From: Rhodopirellula islandica
GTDB lineage: Bacteria > Planctomycetota > Planctomycetia > Pirellulales > Pirellulaceae
Length of the DNA: 64,000 nucleotides
Reading direction: 5' to 3'
NCBI RefSeq assembly: GCF_001027925.1
Contig: NZ_LECT01000017.1
Location: 1 to 64,000 of the forward strand
Positions within the stretch are counted from its first letter, which is position 1, and every line of letters begins with the position of its first letter. Of this stretch, positions 17,825-28,100 are shown piece after piece. Made by a program: the position numbers and the translations under genes. The notes below the pieces were generated by a model, which saw nothing but the letters and a program-made list of their open reading frames with translations, did no database searches and had not been told where the DNA came from.

Positions 17825-17907
17825 AGTGATTTCCAATGGGTGGGGAATTGGATGGTGGGACCTCGAATGATAATCCATTGCGCTGGGGCGGTTGAGGACC
17901 GCGCATG

Positions 17908-17941
17908 AAAAACTCCCTTCCGATGCCTCGAAAGGGAGTTT
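17908..17941 (-). terminator. rho-independent terminator of yajC-secDF
   Basis: Read on the minus strand, AAACTCCCTT pairs with AAGGGAGTTT across a 12-base loop and is followed by further T residues. It begins about 43 bases after the secDF stop codon. Confidence 0.75.
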
Positions 17942-17983
17942 CGTGTTCTCTCAGATTTTCGCAGGGCCAGCCGCTCAAACCGT

Positions 17984-20900
17984 TCAGGCGTTGGCGGCTT
18001 TCTTTTCAGCTCGCTCGACCAACCACAGCAAAACGGGGCTGGCCACAAACACGCTGCTGTAAGTACCGACGATCACGCCGACCACCAGGGCGAACGCGAA
18101 TGCATGAATGCCTTCGCCGCCGAAGGCGTACAACAATACAACCACAATCAAGGTTGTGATCGATGTCAGCAAGGTTCGGCTGAGCGTTTGGTTGATGCTG
18201 GTATTGATCATTTCGCCGGTCAAACGAGGAGCCTTGCCCTTCGTTTCACGAATGCGGTCGAAGACCACAATCGTATCATTGAGCGAGTAACCAATGATCG
18301 TCAGCAGGGCCGCGACAACCGTCAGCGAAATCTTGAACGGATCAATCAGCAGGAACCCAAGGGCGTCCGCCACCCAGTAGCTGACTGCGATCGCACCCAA
18401 GGTGATGGCAACATCGTGCAGCAAAGCAACCACAGCAGCCAAGCCATAGATCACACGTTGGAATCGGAACCAGATGTAGCCGATGATGCACAGCAGCGAA
18501 GCGAACAAGGCACCGAAGGCACGGCTGATCATGTCGCCAGCAACACGTGCACCAACGGCACTGCTGCTGATCCAAACCGGATCGCTGTCGAGCTGACGTT
18601 CCATCTCAGCCATCACCTTGATGGCGTTGTCTCCACCGAGAGGCAACTGAACCCGCCACTTCGAAAACGCCAAGGTCGAACCTGGTGACCAAGCGTCCAC
18701 GTCGTCACCGAGTGGCTGAACCACAATGCCTTCTGCATTGATTGGGACGTTGACGGCTTCTGCCGCTGAAACGATTGAATCGACCAGGCCTTCTTCGTTT
18801 TTGACGGCGACTCCATCACCACCTTTGATGCCCAGCGAAATGTCCGAGGTGCTGAATGCCAAACCAGGCAGTTCGACGGACTTGGTTTCGGCTTCAGCTT
18901 CTTCGGTTACGACTTCATCAGCTTCCGTGGTTTCTTCCACAGCCACTTCTTCGGTGACAGCTTCTTCGTCATCAGCTTGAGCAACCACCAACATCACGCC
19001 GTTGTCGGACGCCTGCCATTGGCTGGTCGTGGTTTCCGAGGGCTCGACAGGATCGGAGGAACTCGTTGCCTCTGCCTCTGGCTCGGCCGATTCTTGCGAG
19101 GCACCCGACAGATCAGCAGGAGTGATGTCGACGGTGTAAGTCACCAAGCCAACCGATTCCGAGGCAGCAAAGCCTTCCTGGATGACCTTTTTCAAATCGT
19201 CGACTCGGTCAACGGATGAATCCACCTTGAAGACAGTGCCTTCTTCGGTGCCATCGATCGAAACGCCGTTGACGGTGAACTGAACGGACTCCATTCCCGA
19301 CGATGTCACGGCATCGTTCATGATCTGCCGAACTTCATCCGCTTCGGTGGGTTGATCCACGCGGAATTGAACCGAGGAACCACCGGCGAAATCGATGTCG
19401 AGAATGCTTTGACCGCGAGCGAACAAGGCACCCAGACCGCAAACGACCAAGATGGCTGACATCGTCAGTGTCACCTTGCCTTTGCTGATGAAGTTGAACT
19501 GCCCACCACCGGCGAATGCCGAGCGGATGCTGTTGACGCCATCGGACATTCCCAGCGACAGGAACCCACGGCGTTCAGCCAAATCAAAGATCGTTCGCGA
19601 AACGTAAATCGCGGTGAACATCGAGTACAAGATGCCCAAGATCAACGTGACGGCGAAGCCCCGGATTTGGTCCGTTCCGATCGCATAAAGAACGATGGCG
19701 GTGATCAACGTTGTCAGGTTGGCATCGATGATCGTGGTGGTCGCTCGAGCGAAACCGTTGCGAATCGCCATGCGAGCCTTGGCACCTTTGCCCAGCTCTT
19801 CGCGGATCCGTTCAAAGATCAACACGTTCGCGTCCACCGACATCCCGACGGTCAAAACCAAACCGGCCAAACCGGGCAAGGTCAGTGGCTGGCTGATGAA
19901 CACCATCGTGGCCAAGATCATCGCCATGTTCATGACCAATGCGATGCAAGCGACCATGCCGGCGAAGCGGTAGTAGAACAGGATGAAAACCAGCACCAAA
20001 CCGAGCGAAACACCGATCGAGTACAAACCTTTGGTCCGAGTGTCAGCACCGAGCGTTGCTCCCACTTCGTTTTCAGCGATGGGCTGCTTGGTCACCGTTG
20101 CAGGCAACTGCCCCGCCTTCAAGATTTGAACCAACGAGTCCACTTGATCACGAGTGAAGTTACCGGTGATGCGACCGTTCTTGTTCATTGGCTCTTGGAT
20201 CGAAGGAGCCGAAAGCAGCTCGTCATCCAAGACGATGCCCAATTGTCGCGTTCGCGAACCATCGGGAGCGTTGTTCGTTGTCAGAGCACGGAAACGTCCC
20301 GAACCCATGTCGGTCAGGGTGAACGCGACGGCAGGAGCACCGGTCTCATCGAAGGTGCTGGCGGCGTAAGCGAGGTCTTCCCCGAGGATGTCCAGCTTCG
20401 GGTTGACGACCATCAGGACTTCGATGTTGTCGAAATCTTGAGTCTTCAACCATTTGGCGACAGAAACCGACTCATCGCCGATGCGTGCTTCCGGTGGGAC
20501 GTTGAGGATCGCACCCGTGCGTGGGTTACGAGCCAACGCACCGGTGACAGGCACCAACAGAGGACGCACGCCATCGGTCTCGGTTTCTTCGAAACCAATG
20601 CGAGCCCAAAAGCCGTAGAGCGAATCCTCAGGCGATCCAACCATGTCTTTGGTTGCGACGCCCGGTTGCGGCGATTCAGCTTGCTCAATTGCTTCGTTGA
20701 TCAGAGTTTGGTGGTCAAACTGGTTGGCCAAAATCGCAAATCGCAACTGACCGGCCTCTTCGACCAAGTCCTTGATGCGTTTGACCGCGTCAGGATCTTT
20801 TTGCGGGATGATGATTTCGATTTGTTGTTCGCCGTAGGGGCGAATCACGATTTCTTGTGTGCCTGCCGGATTGATACGACGGGTCAACGGTGCCACCAAG

Positions 20901-21277
20901 TCTTCACTGGTGATTCGCTGGCCTCCGCCCTCGATCACAGCGGCTTGCTTTTCCGGGTCCAGTTCATAAACCAGGATGGTACCGCCCGAGAGGTCGATGC
21001 CGAGGCTGGGGAACTTGTTCGTCAGCGTCACAGCGCTGGCCGTGATGGCAAGCAAGATGAAACCGAAGCGAGAGCCGTAGGTTGGCATCTTCAAGGATTT
21101 CGCCAAGAAGTTGCCAACAATGAACGGCAGAATCAGAACGGCCGCAGCGCTGAGCAAAGTCAGAAACTGTTCGATGCTGATGCCCTTGGAGACTTCGTTG
21201 GCGACGGCAGCGTCGGTTTGCGCGAGCCACTGAGCCGAAATCGTTTGGCAAATATCGGGAAGAGTCGAAAGATCCAT
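17984..21277 (-). CDS. secDF: SecD-SecF fusion protein-export subunit
   Basis: Proton-motive-force-driven component that assists SecYEG translocation. A 1,097-residue fusion: the SecD half has GIDLSGGTILVYEL, a large periplasmic P1 domain and the VGMSVDANVLIFERIREEL motif; the SecF half starts near residue 627 (DIDFAGGSSVQFRV) and ends with GYSLNDTIVVFDRIRE. Between the SecF first domain parts is an unusual, very acidic, low-complexity insertion at about 725-800 (Glu/Ala/Thr/Val-rich). The start is the ATG at 21277. yajC lies 78 bases upstream on the same strand and an intrinsic terminator follows. Confidence 0.95.
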   Translation of the reverse strand: MDLSTLPDICQTISAQWLAQTDAAVANEVSKGISIEQFLTLLSAAAVLILPFIVGNFLAKSLKMPTYGSRFGFILLAITASAVTLTNKFPSLGIDLSGGTILVYELDPEKQAAVIEGGGQRITSEDLVAPLTRRINPAGTQEIVIRPYGEQQIEIIIPQKDPDAVKRIKDLVEEAGQLRFAILANQFDHQTLINEAIEQAESPQPGVATKDMVGSPEDSLYGFWARIGFEETETDGVRPLLVPVTGALARNPRTGAILNVPPEARIGDESVSVAKWLKTQDFDNIEVLMVVNPKLDILGEDLAYAASTFDETGAPAVAFTLTDMGSGRFRALTTNNAPDGSRTRQLGIVLDDELLSAPSIQEPMNKNGRITGNFTRDQVDSLVQILKAGQLPATVTKQPIAENEVGATLGADTRTKGLYSIGVSLGLVLVFILFYYRFAGMVACIALVMNMAMILATMVFISQPLTLPGLAGLVLTVGMSVDANVLIFERIREELGKGAKARMAIRNGFARATTTIIDANLTTLITAIVLYAIGTDQIRGFAVTLILGILYSMFTAIYVSRTIFDLAERRGFLSLGMSDGVNSIRSAFAGGGQFNFISKGKVTLTMSAILVVCGLGALFARGQSILDIDFAGGSSVQFRVDQPTEADEVRQIMNDAVTSSGMESVQFTVNGVSIDGTEEGTVFKVDSSVDRVDDLKKVIQEGFAASESVGLVTYTVDITPADLSGASQESAEPEAEATSSSDPVEPSETTTSQWQASDNGVMLVVAQADDEEAVTEEVAVEETTEADEVVTEEAEAETKSVELPGLAFSTSDISLGIKGGDGVAVKNEEGLVDSIVSAAEAVNVPINAEGIVVQPLGDDVDAWSPGSTLAFSKWRVQLPLGGDNAIKVMAEMERQLDSDPVWISSSAVGARVAGDMISRAFGALFASLLCIIGYIWFRFQRVIYGLAAVVALLHDVAITLGAIAVSYWVADALGFLLIDPFKISLTVVAALLTIIGYSLNDTIVVFDRIRETKGKAPRLTGEMINTSINQTLSRTLLTSITTLIVVVLLYAFGGEGIHAFAFALVVGVIVGTYSSVFVASPVLLWLVERAEKKAANA

Positions 21278-21355
21278 CGTGGTTTCTAAGTACGGGTGCG
21301 ATGTGTCCGCTGCGACCAAAACCAGTCGCTGTGGGAAGGATGGTTTGGGAAGAGG

Positions 21356-21775
21356 TCAGTCCGACGAATCGTTGTCGGGTTTGTTCTTCGGTTCGCCGAC
21401 GATTTTGACGATGGCTGACCGATTGACTTTGATGCGTGTCGAACCACTCTCGTCAATTTTCAGAGTCACCGTGTCACTGTCCGGTGCAGCGGAAACGATC
21501 GTGCCGTGAATGCCACCAATCGTGACCACGCGATCGTTTTTGCCCAGCGCGGACATCATTTTGGCTTCTTCGGCACGCCGGCGTCGTTCAGGGCCGAAGT
21601 AGGTGACGTAGAAAATGGCCACCACGCCAACAGGCAAAATCAACGGGTTTTCGAGAATTCGCTGCAGAATCGAGGATTCTCCAGCAGGCGGTGCATCCTG
21701 TGCCAGCAACTGAAATGCGAGCAAGGTTGCCTGCCGCGTCAGATCAGTTAAGAACAGATCGAAAGAAGGCAACAA
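21356..21775 (-). CDS. yajC: preprotein translocase subunit YajC
   Basis: A 139-residue single-pass membrane protein with helix PLILPVGVVAIFYVTYF followed by PERRRRAEEAKMMSALGKNDRVVTIGGIHGTI, the YajC signature. The N-terminal 40 residues are longer than in enterobacteria. It associates with SecDF and precedes secDF in the same operon. The gene is divergent from the DegT-like gene, with an 86-base promoter region between them. Confidence 0.93.
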   Translation of the reverse strand: MLPSFDLFLTDLTRQATLLAFQLLAQDAPPAGESSILQRILENPLILPVGVVAIFYVTYFGPERRRRAEEAKMMSALGKNDRVVTIGGIHGTIVSAAPDSDTVTLKIDESGSTRIKVNRSAIVKIVGEPKNKPDNDSSD

Positions 21776-21861
21776 GACAGGGGTTCCGGGGAAGATGACA
21801 CTAGCTCGACGCGGCCCCAGCCGTCCTGGCTGGTGGTTGCCTGCGTCATTCGCAATGCGGC

Positions 21862-23196
21862 ATGATATGGAAGCAAAAAAATCGCCACAAGCCCAGCCCT
21901 AACTTGCCTCGCCATCCTCCTTTGCGTAGCACAGAGAATCAATTGGATTTCCCCGCCGAAGAATCGTTCGAGGCCTCCTCCGATGGGTGGCCGGCTTGGC
22001 CACCTCAAAACGCCCAATTGACCAGCCAGATCGAACGCTCGGTGACAGAAGTTCTGCACGACGGCCAATGGGGGACCTATCCCGAGACAACCGCGGGCAA
22101 AACGGGCTCCCCCGGCGTTTACGAACGATGTCGAGCCTCCGTGGCTGAGGCCGCAACAAGCTGGGCGGCCCCCCCAGGAGTCGACCTGTTCGGTGTTCCG
22201 CCCCAGGTCCGTTTGTGCCCCTCGGGATCGTCGGCGATTGAGCTTGCCCTGAGATCGCTGGGAGCTGGGCCAGCGGGGGGAAAGCAAAAGGCTGCGACTC
22301 AGGTGATTTTGTCGGCCTACGATTACCCCGGCAATTTTCGGACGGTCGAATTGCTTGGGGCCCGGCCGGTGCTATGCGACACGGAGGCCCCCCAGGCAGC
22401 GTCAGACAGCTGCTCCCCTTCCGGTATCTCACCATCCCTGAAGTCAATTGAGCGAATCGAGGCCCCGCCAGAATCCGTCCTGCTGGTCTCGCACCTGCAC
22501 GGCCAGTTGGCGGACTCGCATGCCCTGGCGGAACTGTGTCGCCAACGCCGATGGTGGTTGATCGAGGACGCTTGCCAAGCGATCGGAGCAGGGCGAACTC
22601 AACCGGCCGCGACCGGACAACTGGTTTTTGTGCCCGTGGGGGCGATGGCCGACTGGACCACCTACAGCTTTGGCGGCAGCAAGCCACTGACGTGCGGGAA
22701 CGGAGGCGCTTTGGCGACTGGAGTCGAAGGCAAATTTCAAAAGTTGAAGGGGATGGTGGATCGGCCAAGCGATGCGTTCCCGCTGTCCCCGCTGCAATGT
22801 GCCGCACTGCTGCCGCAATTGAGCTGGCTGACTCGGATGAACCAAATCCGCTGCGAAAACGCGACACGTTTAAGTGAACTGGATTGGGCATCGGTCGGAT
22901 GCACCGCGATCTGGAACGACGATCCCACCGACGTCCGGGCTCCATACAAGTTCCCCGTCATGGCTCGAGACGCTCCGACCCGGGCGAACGTGTTGCAAGC
23001 CCTGCGTTCCAGACAGCTGCCGTGCGGAGAGGGATTTCGTGCGATGCATCGAACCAGCGACCGCCGGAGCGACAAACCAGTCCCGCTGACGAACGCTGAA
23101 AAACTGAGCGACTCGTTGCTGGTCATCGACCACCGCGCGTTGCTTTCCCCCGACATCACCGAACGAATTCGCGAGTGTTTGGTTGAAATGCGTTGA
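21862..23196 (+). CDS. DegT/DnrJ/EryC1/StrS-family PLP enzyme
   Basis: A 444-residue type I PLP aminotransferase-fold protein. Cofactor motifs: LCPSGSSAIELALRSL (phosphate contact), LIEDACQAIGA (ring-stacking and Asp), and YSFGGSKPLTCGNGGAL with the Schiff-base lysine. DegT-family enzymes usually aminate keto-sugars for envelope glycans, or perform related sugar chemistry. No nucleotide-sugar genes adjoin it, so the substrate is unknown. The start at 21862 is the first ATG; the first 35 residues (Pro/Lys-rich) are poorly ordered and the true start could be later. Confidence 0.82.
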   Translation: MIWKQKNRHKPSPNLPRHPPLRSTENQLDFPAEESFEASSDGWPAWPPQNAQLTSQIERSVTEVLHDGQWGTYPETTAGKTGSPGVYERCRASVAEAATSWAAPPGVDLFGVPPQVRLCPSGSSAIELALRSLGAGPAGGKQKAATQVILSAYDYPGNFRTVELLGARPVLCDTEAPQAASDSCSPSGISPSLKSIERIEAPPESVLLVSHLHGQLADSHALAELCRQRRWWLIEDACQAIGAGRTQPAATGQLVFVPVGAMADWTTYSFGGSKPLTCGNGGALATGVEGKFQKLKGMVDRPSDAFPLSPLQCAALLPQLSWLTRMNQIRCENATRLSELDWASVGCTAIWNDDPTDVRAPYKFPVMARDAPTRANVLQALRSRQLPCGEGFRAMHRTSDRRSDKPVPLTNAEKLSDSLLVIDHRALLSPDITERIRECLVEMR

Positions 23197-23346
23197 GTCC
23201 GCCCAGGGAGATCTCGCGAATGGAAGCGGCTTGAATTATCTTCTCCGCGTTCCCAGCCTTCCAACCCCGAGAGCGGCGGGCGAGCTGGACAATCGCGTGC
23301 TCTCGCCGAGCCATTATCACCGAATCCCCTTCTCACTGAGATCAAC

Positions 23347-23625
23347 ATGCAAGTCAACGAGTACTTCGACGGCAATGTCACTTCCATCGCGTTTGAAAAT
23401 GGCGAAGGCCGAGCGACATCGGGCGTGATGTTGGTGGGAGATTACGAATTTGGAACCAGCGAAAAGGAATTGATGAAAATCGTTTCCGGCAAACTCGAAG
23501 CGAAGCTGCCCAGTGAACCTGGCTACCGGGCCTACCCAGCCGGATCCGAATTCCGAATCGATGCCAACCAAAAATTCCAAGTTCGCGTGCTCGAACCCAC
23601 CGCCTACCTGTGCTTCTACAGCTGA
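23347..23625 (+). CDS. ppnP: pyrimidine/purine nucleoside phosphorylase PpnP
   Basis: A 92-residue cupin-like protein (former DUF1255/YaiE). It carries NVTSIAFENGEGRATSGVMLVGDYEFGTSEKE and the closing AYLCFYS. Family members phosphorolyse several purine and pyrimidine nucleosides to base plus ribose-1-phosphate. Length and motifs match the family along its whole length. It is monocistronic; a 129-bp palindromic element begins 59 bases after the stop. Confidence 0.92.
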   Translation: MQVNEYFDGNVTSIAFENGEGRATSGVMLVGDYEFGTSEKELMKIVSGKLEAKLPSEPGYRAYPAGSEFRIDANQKFQVRVLEPTAYLCFYS

Positions 23626-23683
23626 GCGGGTTCGCGACCGCCAATTGTCGCCTTTCTGACTCCGCTCGATGGAATCGGGCAAA

Positions 23684-23812
23684 GTAAGCAGGTCGGCAGG
23701 AATGATCGGGCACAACCATGTGAGCCGTTTGGGCGTTCGCCCCGGTTGTGCGTGAAAACCGTGGCTAACGCCAACGGCTCACATACCCGATGACACCTGC
23801 GTACCTGCTTAG
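23684..23812. repeat. 129-bp palindromic repeat, copy R1
   Basis: The ends are TAAGCAGGTCGGCAGG and CCTGCGTACCTGCTTAG; inside, TGAGCCGTTTGGGCGTTCGCC and GGCTAACGCCAACGGCTCA form a long imperfect stem around GGTTGTGCGTGAAAACC. It differs from R2 (54602) at about six positions with no gaps. It lies in the 492-base gap 23626-24117; the rest of the gap has no supported gene. Confidence 0.85.
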
Positions 23813-24117
23813 AACATTTGTCTCAACTGTTTGCGTGTTTGGATTGAACTGCCGAGACGTGCGATGCGGATGTTTTGCGGGTTGGTTGGGAGACCACGTG
23901 GCTTGGCGTTGGCAAGATTTCTGACGGAATAGTTGAGGACAACGGCTCTACTCTGGGGCCGGGGCTTCCTGCGTTTGGACCGGCCGATGCGAATCGATCG
24001 CATGGGAACGCGATGGACTTCAGGTTGGGTTACAATCAGACGGCATGTCTGTGAGCGCCGACGATTGCCTCACCCCGCCTGAATCCTCCCGCCTGGAACC
24101 TTGGTTCTCCCCCTTCC

Positions 24118-25122
24118 ATGAAAAATGATGTCTTATCGGCCACCTCGTGGTCACGGATCGCCGCTCTCGCGTGCGTCGTTGTTGGTTGGAACACCTTGGC
24201 TACCACGGCAAGATTCGCGGACGCCGCTGAGAAAAAAGTCTTGCTCATCGCTGGTTCCCCCAGCCACGGCTACGGTGCTCATGAGCACTACGCTGGACTG
24301 AAAGTTCTCGAACAGTCGCTGCTGGAAGCCAATCCAAACCTTCAAACCGAAGTCGTTCGTGGATGGCCCAAGGACGCTTCCAAGGTGGAATCAGCCGACA
24401 GCGTCGTCCTGTACAGCGACGGGCAAGGTGGCCATGTCGCGTTTGATCACCGCGATGAATTGCGGACTCTGTTGAAGCGTGGTGGCGGGCTGGTTTGCTT
24501 GCACTACGCCACCGAGATGACGCCGGGCGAATCCGGGGATGACATGGTCGAACTGTTGGGCGGTCACTTTGAAGTCCACTACAGCGTCAACCCGCACTGG
24601 ATCGCGAAGTTTGATTCGCTTCCCGAGCACCCGATCACTCACAATGTCGAACCCTTTGCAACCAATGACGAGTGGTACTTCCACTTGCGTTTTTCAGACC
24701 AAGGCAAGCTGACTCCGATTCTGCAGTCCGTCGCACCAGAATCGACGATGCGACGCCCAGATGGTGCTCACACCGGCAACCCACACGCTCGCAAATCAGT
24801 CGCGGCGGGCGAACCCCAAACAGTTGCCTGGGCCTATGAACCCGAATTCGGCGGCCGTAGTTTCGGCTTCACTGGCGGGCACCATCACTGGAATTGGTCC
24901 CATGTTCCGGTACGCCAATTGGTGACCAACGCGATTCGTTGGACCGCTGGCGACGATCCGACCCAGGAAGCCAACTCGCTTCAACCGATCTCGGCAGAAA
25001 GGTTGCTGGCAGACCAAGACTTCGAACCGCCCACGACGTTCGATCTGGAGACGGTCGCGAAACAGTTTGCCATTCCGGCCACCAGTGAGACGTCCAAGGA
25101 CAACGCAAAAAAAAAACGCTGA
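24118..25122 (+). CDS. exported ThuA-domain protein, probably the N-terminal part of a frameshifted ThuA-PVC cytochrome
   Basis: A 334-residue protein with an N-terminal signal segment (IAALACVVVGWNTLATTARFADA) and a ThuA (trehalose-utilisation-like, class I glutamine-amidotransferase fold) domain: KKVLLIAGSPSHGYGAHEH, GGGLVCLHYATE, HFEVHYSVNPHW, GGRSFGFTGGHHHWNW. ThuA domains are linked with sugar metabolism, and in planctomycetes often occur in front of PVC-type cytochrome domains. The reading frame ends just past a run of ten A residues (25107-25116); the -1 frame is open across the same run into the next gene. This may therefore be one protein of 1,494 residues. Confidence 0.85.
   Translation: MKNDVLSATSWSRIAALACVVVGWNTLATTARFADAAEKKVLLIAGSPSHGYGAHEHYAGLKVLEQSLLEANPNLQTEVVRGWPKDASKVESADSVVLYSDGQGGHVAFDHRDELRTLLKRGGGLVCLHYATEMTPGESGDDMVELLGGHFEVHYSVNPHWIAKFDSLPEHPITHNVEPFATNDEWYFHLRFSDQGKLTPILQSVAPESTMRRPDGAHTGNPHARKSVAAGEPQTVAWAYEPEFGGRSFGFTGGHHHWNWSHVPVRQLVTNAIRWTAGDDPTQEANSLQPISAERLLADQDFEPPTTFDLETVAKQFAIPATSETSKDNAKKKR
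25107..25116 (+). other. A10 homopolymer, candidate -1 slippage site
   Basis: Ten consecutive A residues encode the final lysines of the ThuA frame, followed by CGC TGA. Read one base back, the frame continues ACG CTG AAC CGA and is open into the downstream gene. This may be a programmed ribosomal or transcriptional slip, a true frameshift mutation, or a base-calling error in a homopolymer. Confidence 0.6.
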
Positions 25123-25151
25123 ACCGATCGACGGCGGCGCCCGCTGAGCTG

Positions 25152-28100
25152 TTGTTCGCCAGCCCACTGGTGACCACTGCGACCGAAGGACACCAAGTAT
25201 CGATCGAAGTCGACCTGACCGAGGTCGACGAAGCCGCGCGTCAAAAACTGTTCCTGGTGGTCAGCGAAGGCAACAACGATTACTCGTGTGACCATGTGGC
25301 TTGGTTGGCACCAACGCTTCATGGTGCCAAGGGACCACTGGGTTTAGTTGATCACGGCTGGGTGAGCGCTCGAGCCGGATTCGGCGAGGTCCGGAAGAAC
25401 GCCAATTGTTCGGGGGGCCCGGTGTTGGTTGAAAACCAGCTCGCGGGCAAAGCTGCGATTGGAACCCACGCTCCCAGCATCATCGAATTTGATGTCCCAC
25501 CCGGCTACGACCGTCTGACCGTGACGGGGGCTCTAGAAAGTGGCGGCACCAACCAGCAGGGCGGCAACAGCACCAGCGTCCGGTTTGCCGTTTACGCCGG
25601 ATCGCCGCCGAAGCATCTCAATGAAGTCGATGGCAAGGCGGCGGAAAACCAACGTTCGCCGGAACTTGCCATTGCGGGATTGGAGGTCGCTGAAGGCCTG
25701 GAAGTCACACTGATGGGCAGCGAACCGGACCTCTCCAGCCTGACCAACCTCGACATCGATCATCGCGGGCGGGTTTGGGTTTGCGATGTCATGAACTATC
25801 GCGGCAATCAGGGATCGCGTCCCGAAGGCGACCGAATCTTGATTTTGGAAGACACCACCGGCGACGGAAAACTCGATCGCGTTCACACCTACTATCAAGG
25901 TCGTGACATCGATTCGGCGATGGGGATCTGCGTGCTCGGCAACGAGGTCATCGTGTCGGCTTCGCCAACCGTGTGGAAGTTCACCGACACCGACGGTGAC
26001 GACATCCCAGATTCCAAGGTCGCGATGTTCACCGAAACGGGGCAACCTCAACACGACCACTCAGCCCACTCGTTCCTCTTCGGCGACGACGGCAAACTGT
26101 ATTGGAACTTCGGCAACACCGGCATGCAGGTCAAGGATGCCGAGGGCGAAACGGTGATCGACATCCACGGCCGGGCGGTTGTCGACGACGGCAAGCCTCT
26201 GTTCGGCGGAATGCCATTTCGATGCGACCTCGATGGTTCCAACTTCGAAGTCCTGGCTCATAACTTTCGCAACAACTGGGAAACCACCGTCGACTCCTTC
26301 GGCGCGTTGTGGCAGAGCGACAACGATGACGATGGCAACCGCGGCACACGAATCAACTTCGTGATGGAACAAGGCAACTACGGATACAAAGACGAGCAAA
26401 CCGGGGCCTCGTGGCGAGCCGACCGGATCACCTTGGAAGATGAAATCCCGCTTCAACACTGGCACTTGAACGACCCCGGTGTGGTTCCCAACGTGTTGCA
26501 AACCGGCGCGGGTTCCCCCAGCGGAATCTGCCTGTACGAAGGACGCTTGTTGCCAGAGCGTTTCTGGGACGAAGTCATCCACTGTGACCCTGGACCGAAT
26601 GTGGTCCGGGCTTATCCCATGACGTCCGACGGTGCAGGATACTCAGCCACGATTGAACCCTTGATCACCGGCACGACGGACAATTGGTTTCGTCCAGCCG
26701 ATGTGTGTGTCGCTCCCGATGGATCGCTGTTTGTGACGGATTGGTACGACCCCGGTGTCGGTGGCCACCAACAAAAGGACAGCGACCGCGGACGCCTGTT
26801 TCGCGTGGCCCCGCCTGGTGTGAAATACTCCGTGCCGAAGTTTGACTGGACGACCGTCGAAGGTGCCATCGAAGCACTCCAAAGCCCTAACCGTTCCGCT
26901 CGCTACCTGGCCTGGCAATCGCTGCACGCGATGGGCAAAGCCGCCGAGCCCGCCTTGCTTTCGCTGTACGAGAATGAAAACCCTCGCTATCGGGCTCGTG
27001 CTTTGTGGTTGCTTGGCAAGATCGATGGTCGCGGGCAATTCTACGTCGAGCAAGCCTTGGCCGACGACAACTCTGACATCCGATGCACGGCGATTCGGCT
27101 GTGCAAACAACTCGGTCTTTCAGCCGCAGAAACTTGTGGCGATGCAGCCCACGATCCAGCTCCCGCGGTCCGCCGTGAACTCGCTGTGGCCTTGCGATTC
27201 GACAAGTCCGACGCCATGCCAGCGGTTTGGGCGAAACTTGCGGTCCAGTACGACGGCAACGACCGTTGGATGTTGGAAGCGTTGGGGATCGCCAGCGATT
27301 TGCGAGCCGACGACTGCTACGCGGCTTGGATGAAAGCCAACGATGGCAACTGGAACACGCCCGCGGGACGCGACTTGGTCTGGCGACTGCGTACCGATGA
27401 CGCGGCAGCCAAAATGGTGGAACTGCTGGCCACTGGGATGCCAAGCGACGAAGCCAAACGCTACTTCCGGTCACTGGAATACCACTCCGATGCGGTGCGT
27501 GGATTGGTGCTGCGTCAGTTGCTGCCCGATGAAAACAGCGAGCTTGTTGTGGATCCTCAAGTTCTCATCCACACCGTCACGCGAATGCCCGATTTCGATC
27601 CGGCGAAGTTCCCCAAGACCCACTCCGCGATCACGGATTACATCCGCGGTCGCGCCGGCGAGCCCGACTTTGTCGAGCTGGTTGAGCAGTTTCAGATCAC
27701 GGACATGGACGAGGATCTGATTGCCGCGATGCTTCGAGACGGCGACGACAACCTGTCGCTTTCCGCCTTGCGTTTGTTGTTGAAACGCACGGACGGTTGG
27801 AACCGTTTCGTTGTCATTTTAGCAAAGGACTCGACGTACGATCCCGGCCAACGAGGCCGAATCCTGTCGCTGCTCGGTTCACTGGGCAACGGGCGTGCAA
27901 TCGGATTGCTGGCCAAGATGGCTGGTGACGAGGAGATGGATTACGGTTTGCGAAGCGCCGCGGTGCGCGCGATGGCCAAGTCCAACGGTGGCGCCGAAGA
28001 GTTGCTCAAGATGGCGCAGGAGAATCACCTTCCAGCGGACACGCATTTGCTGGCGGGCGGCTTGCTCGGTCGCAACGCCAACCCAACGATCGCAAAACGC

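Noticed and set aside
19667-21289. 540-codon plus-strand frame
   Set aside because: It lies entirely opposite secDF and has no domain of its own; the composition is typical of antisense frames in GC-rich genes.
23809-24003. 64-codon Arg-rich minus-strand frame
   Set aside because: Starts in repeat R1, very basic, no motif; cannot be supported.
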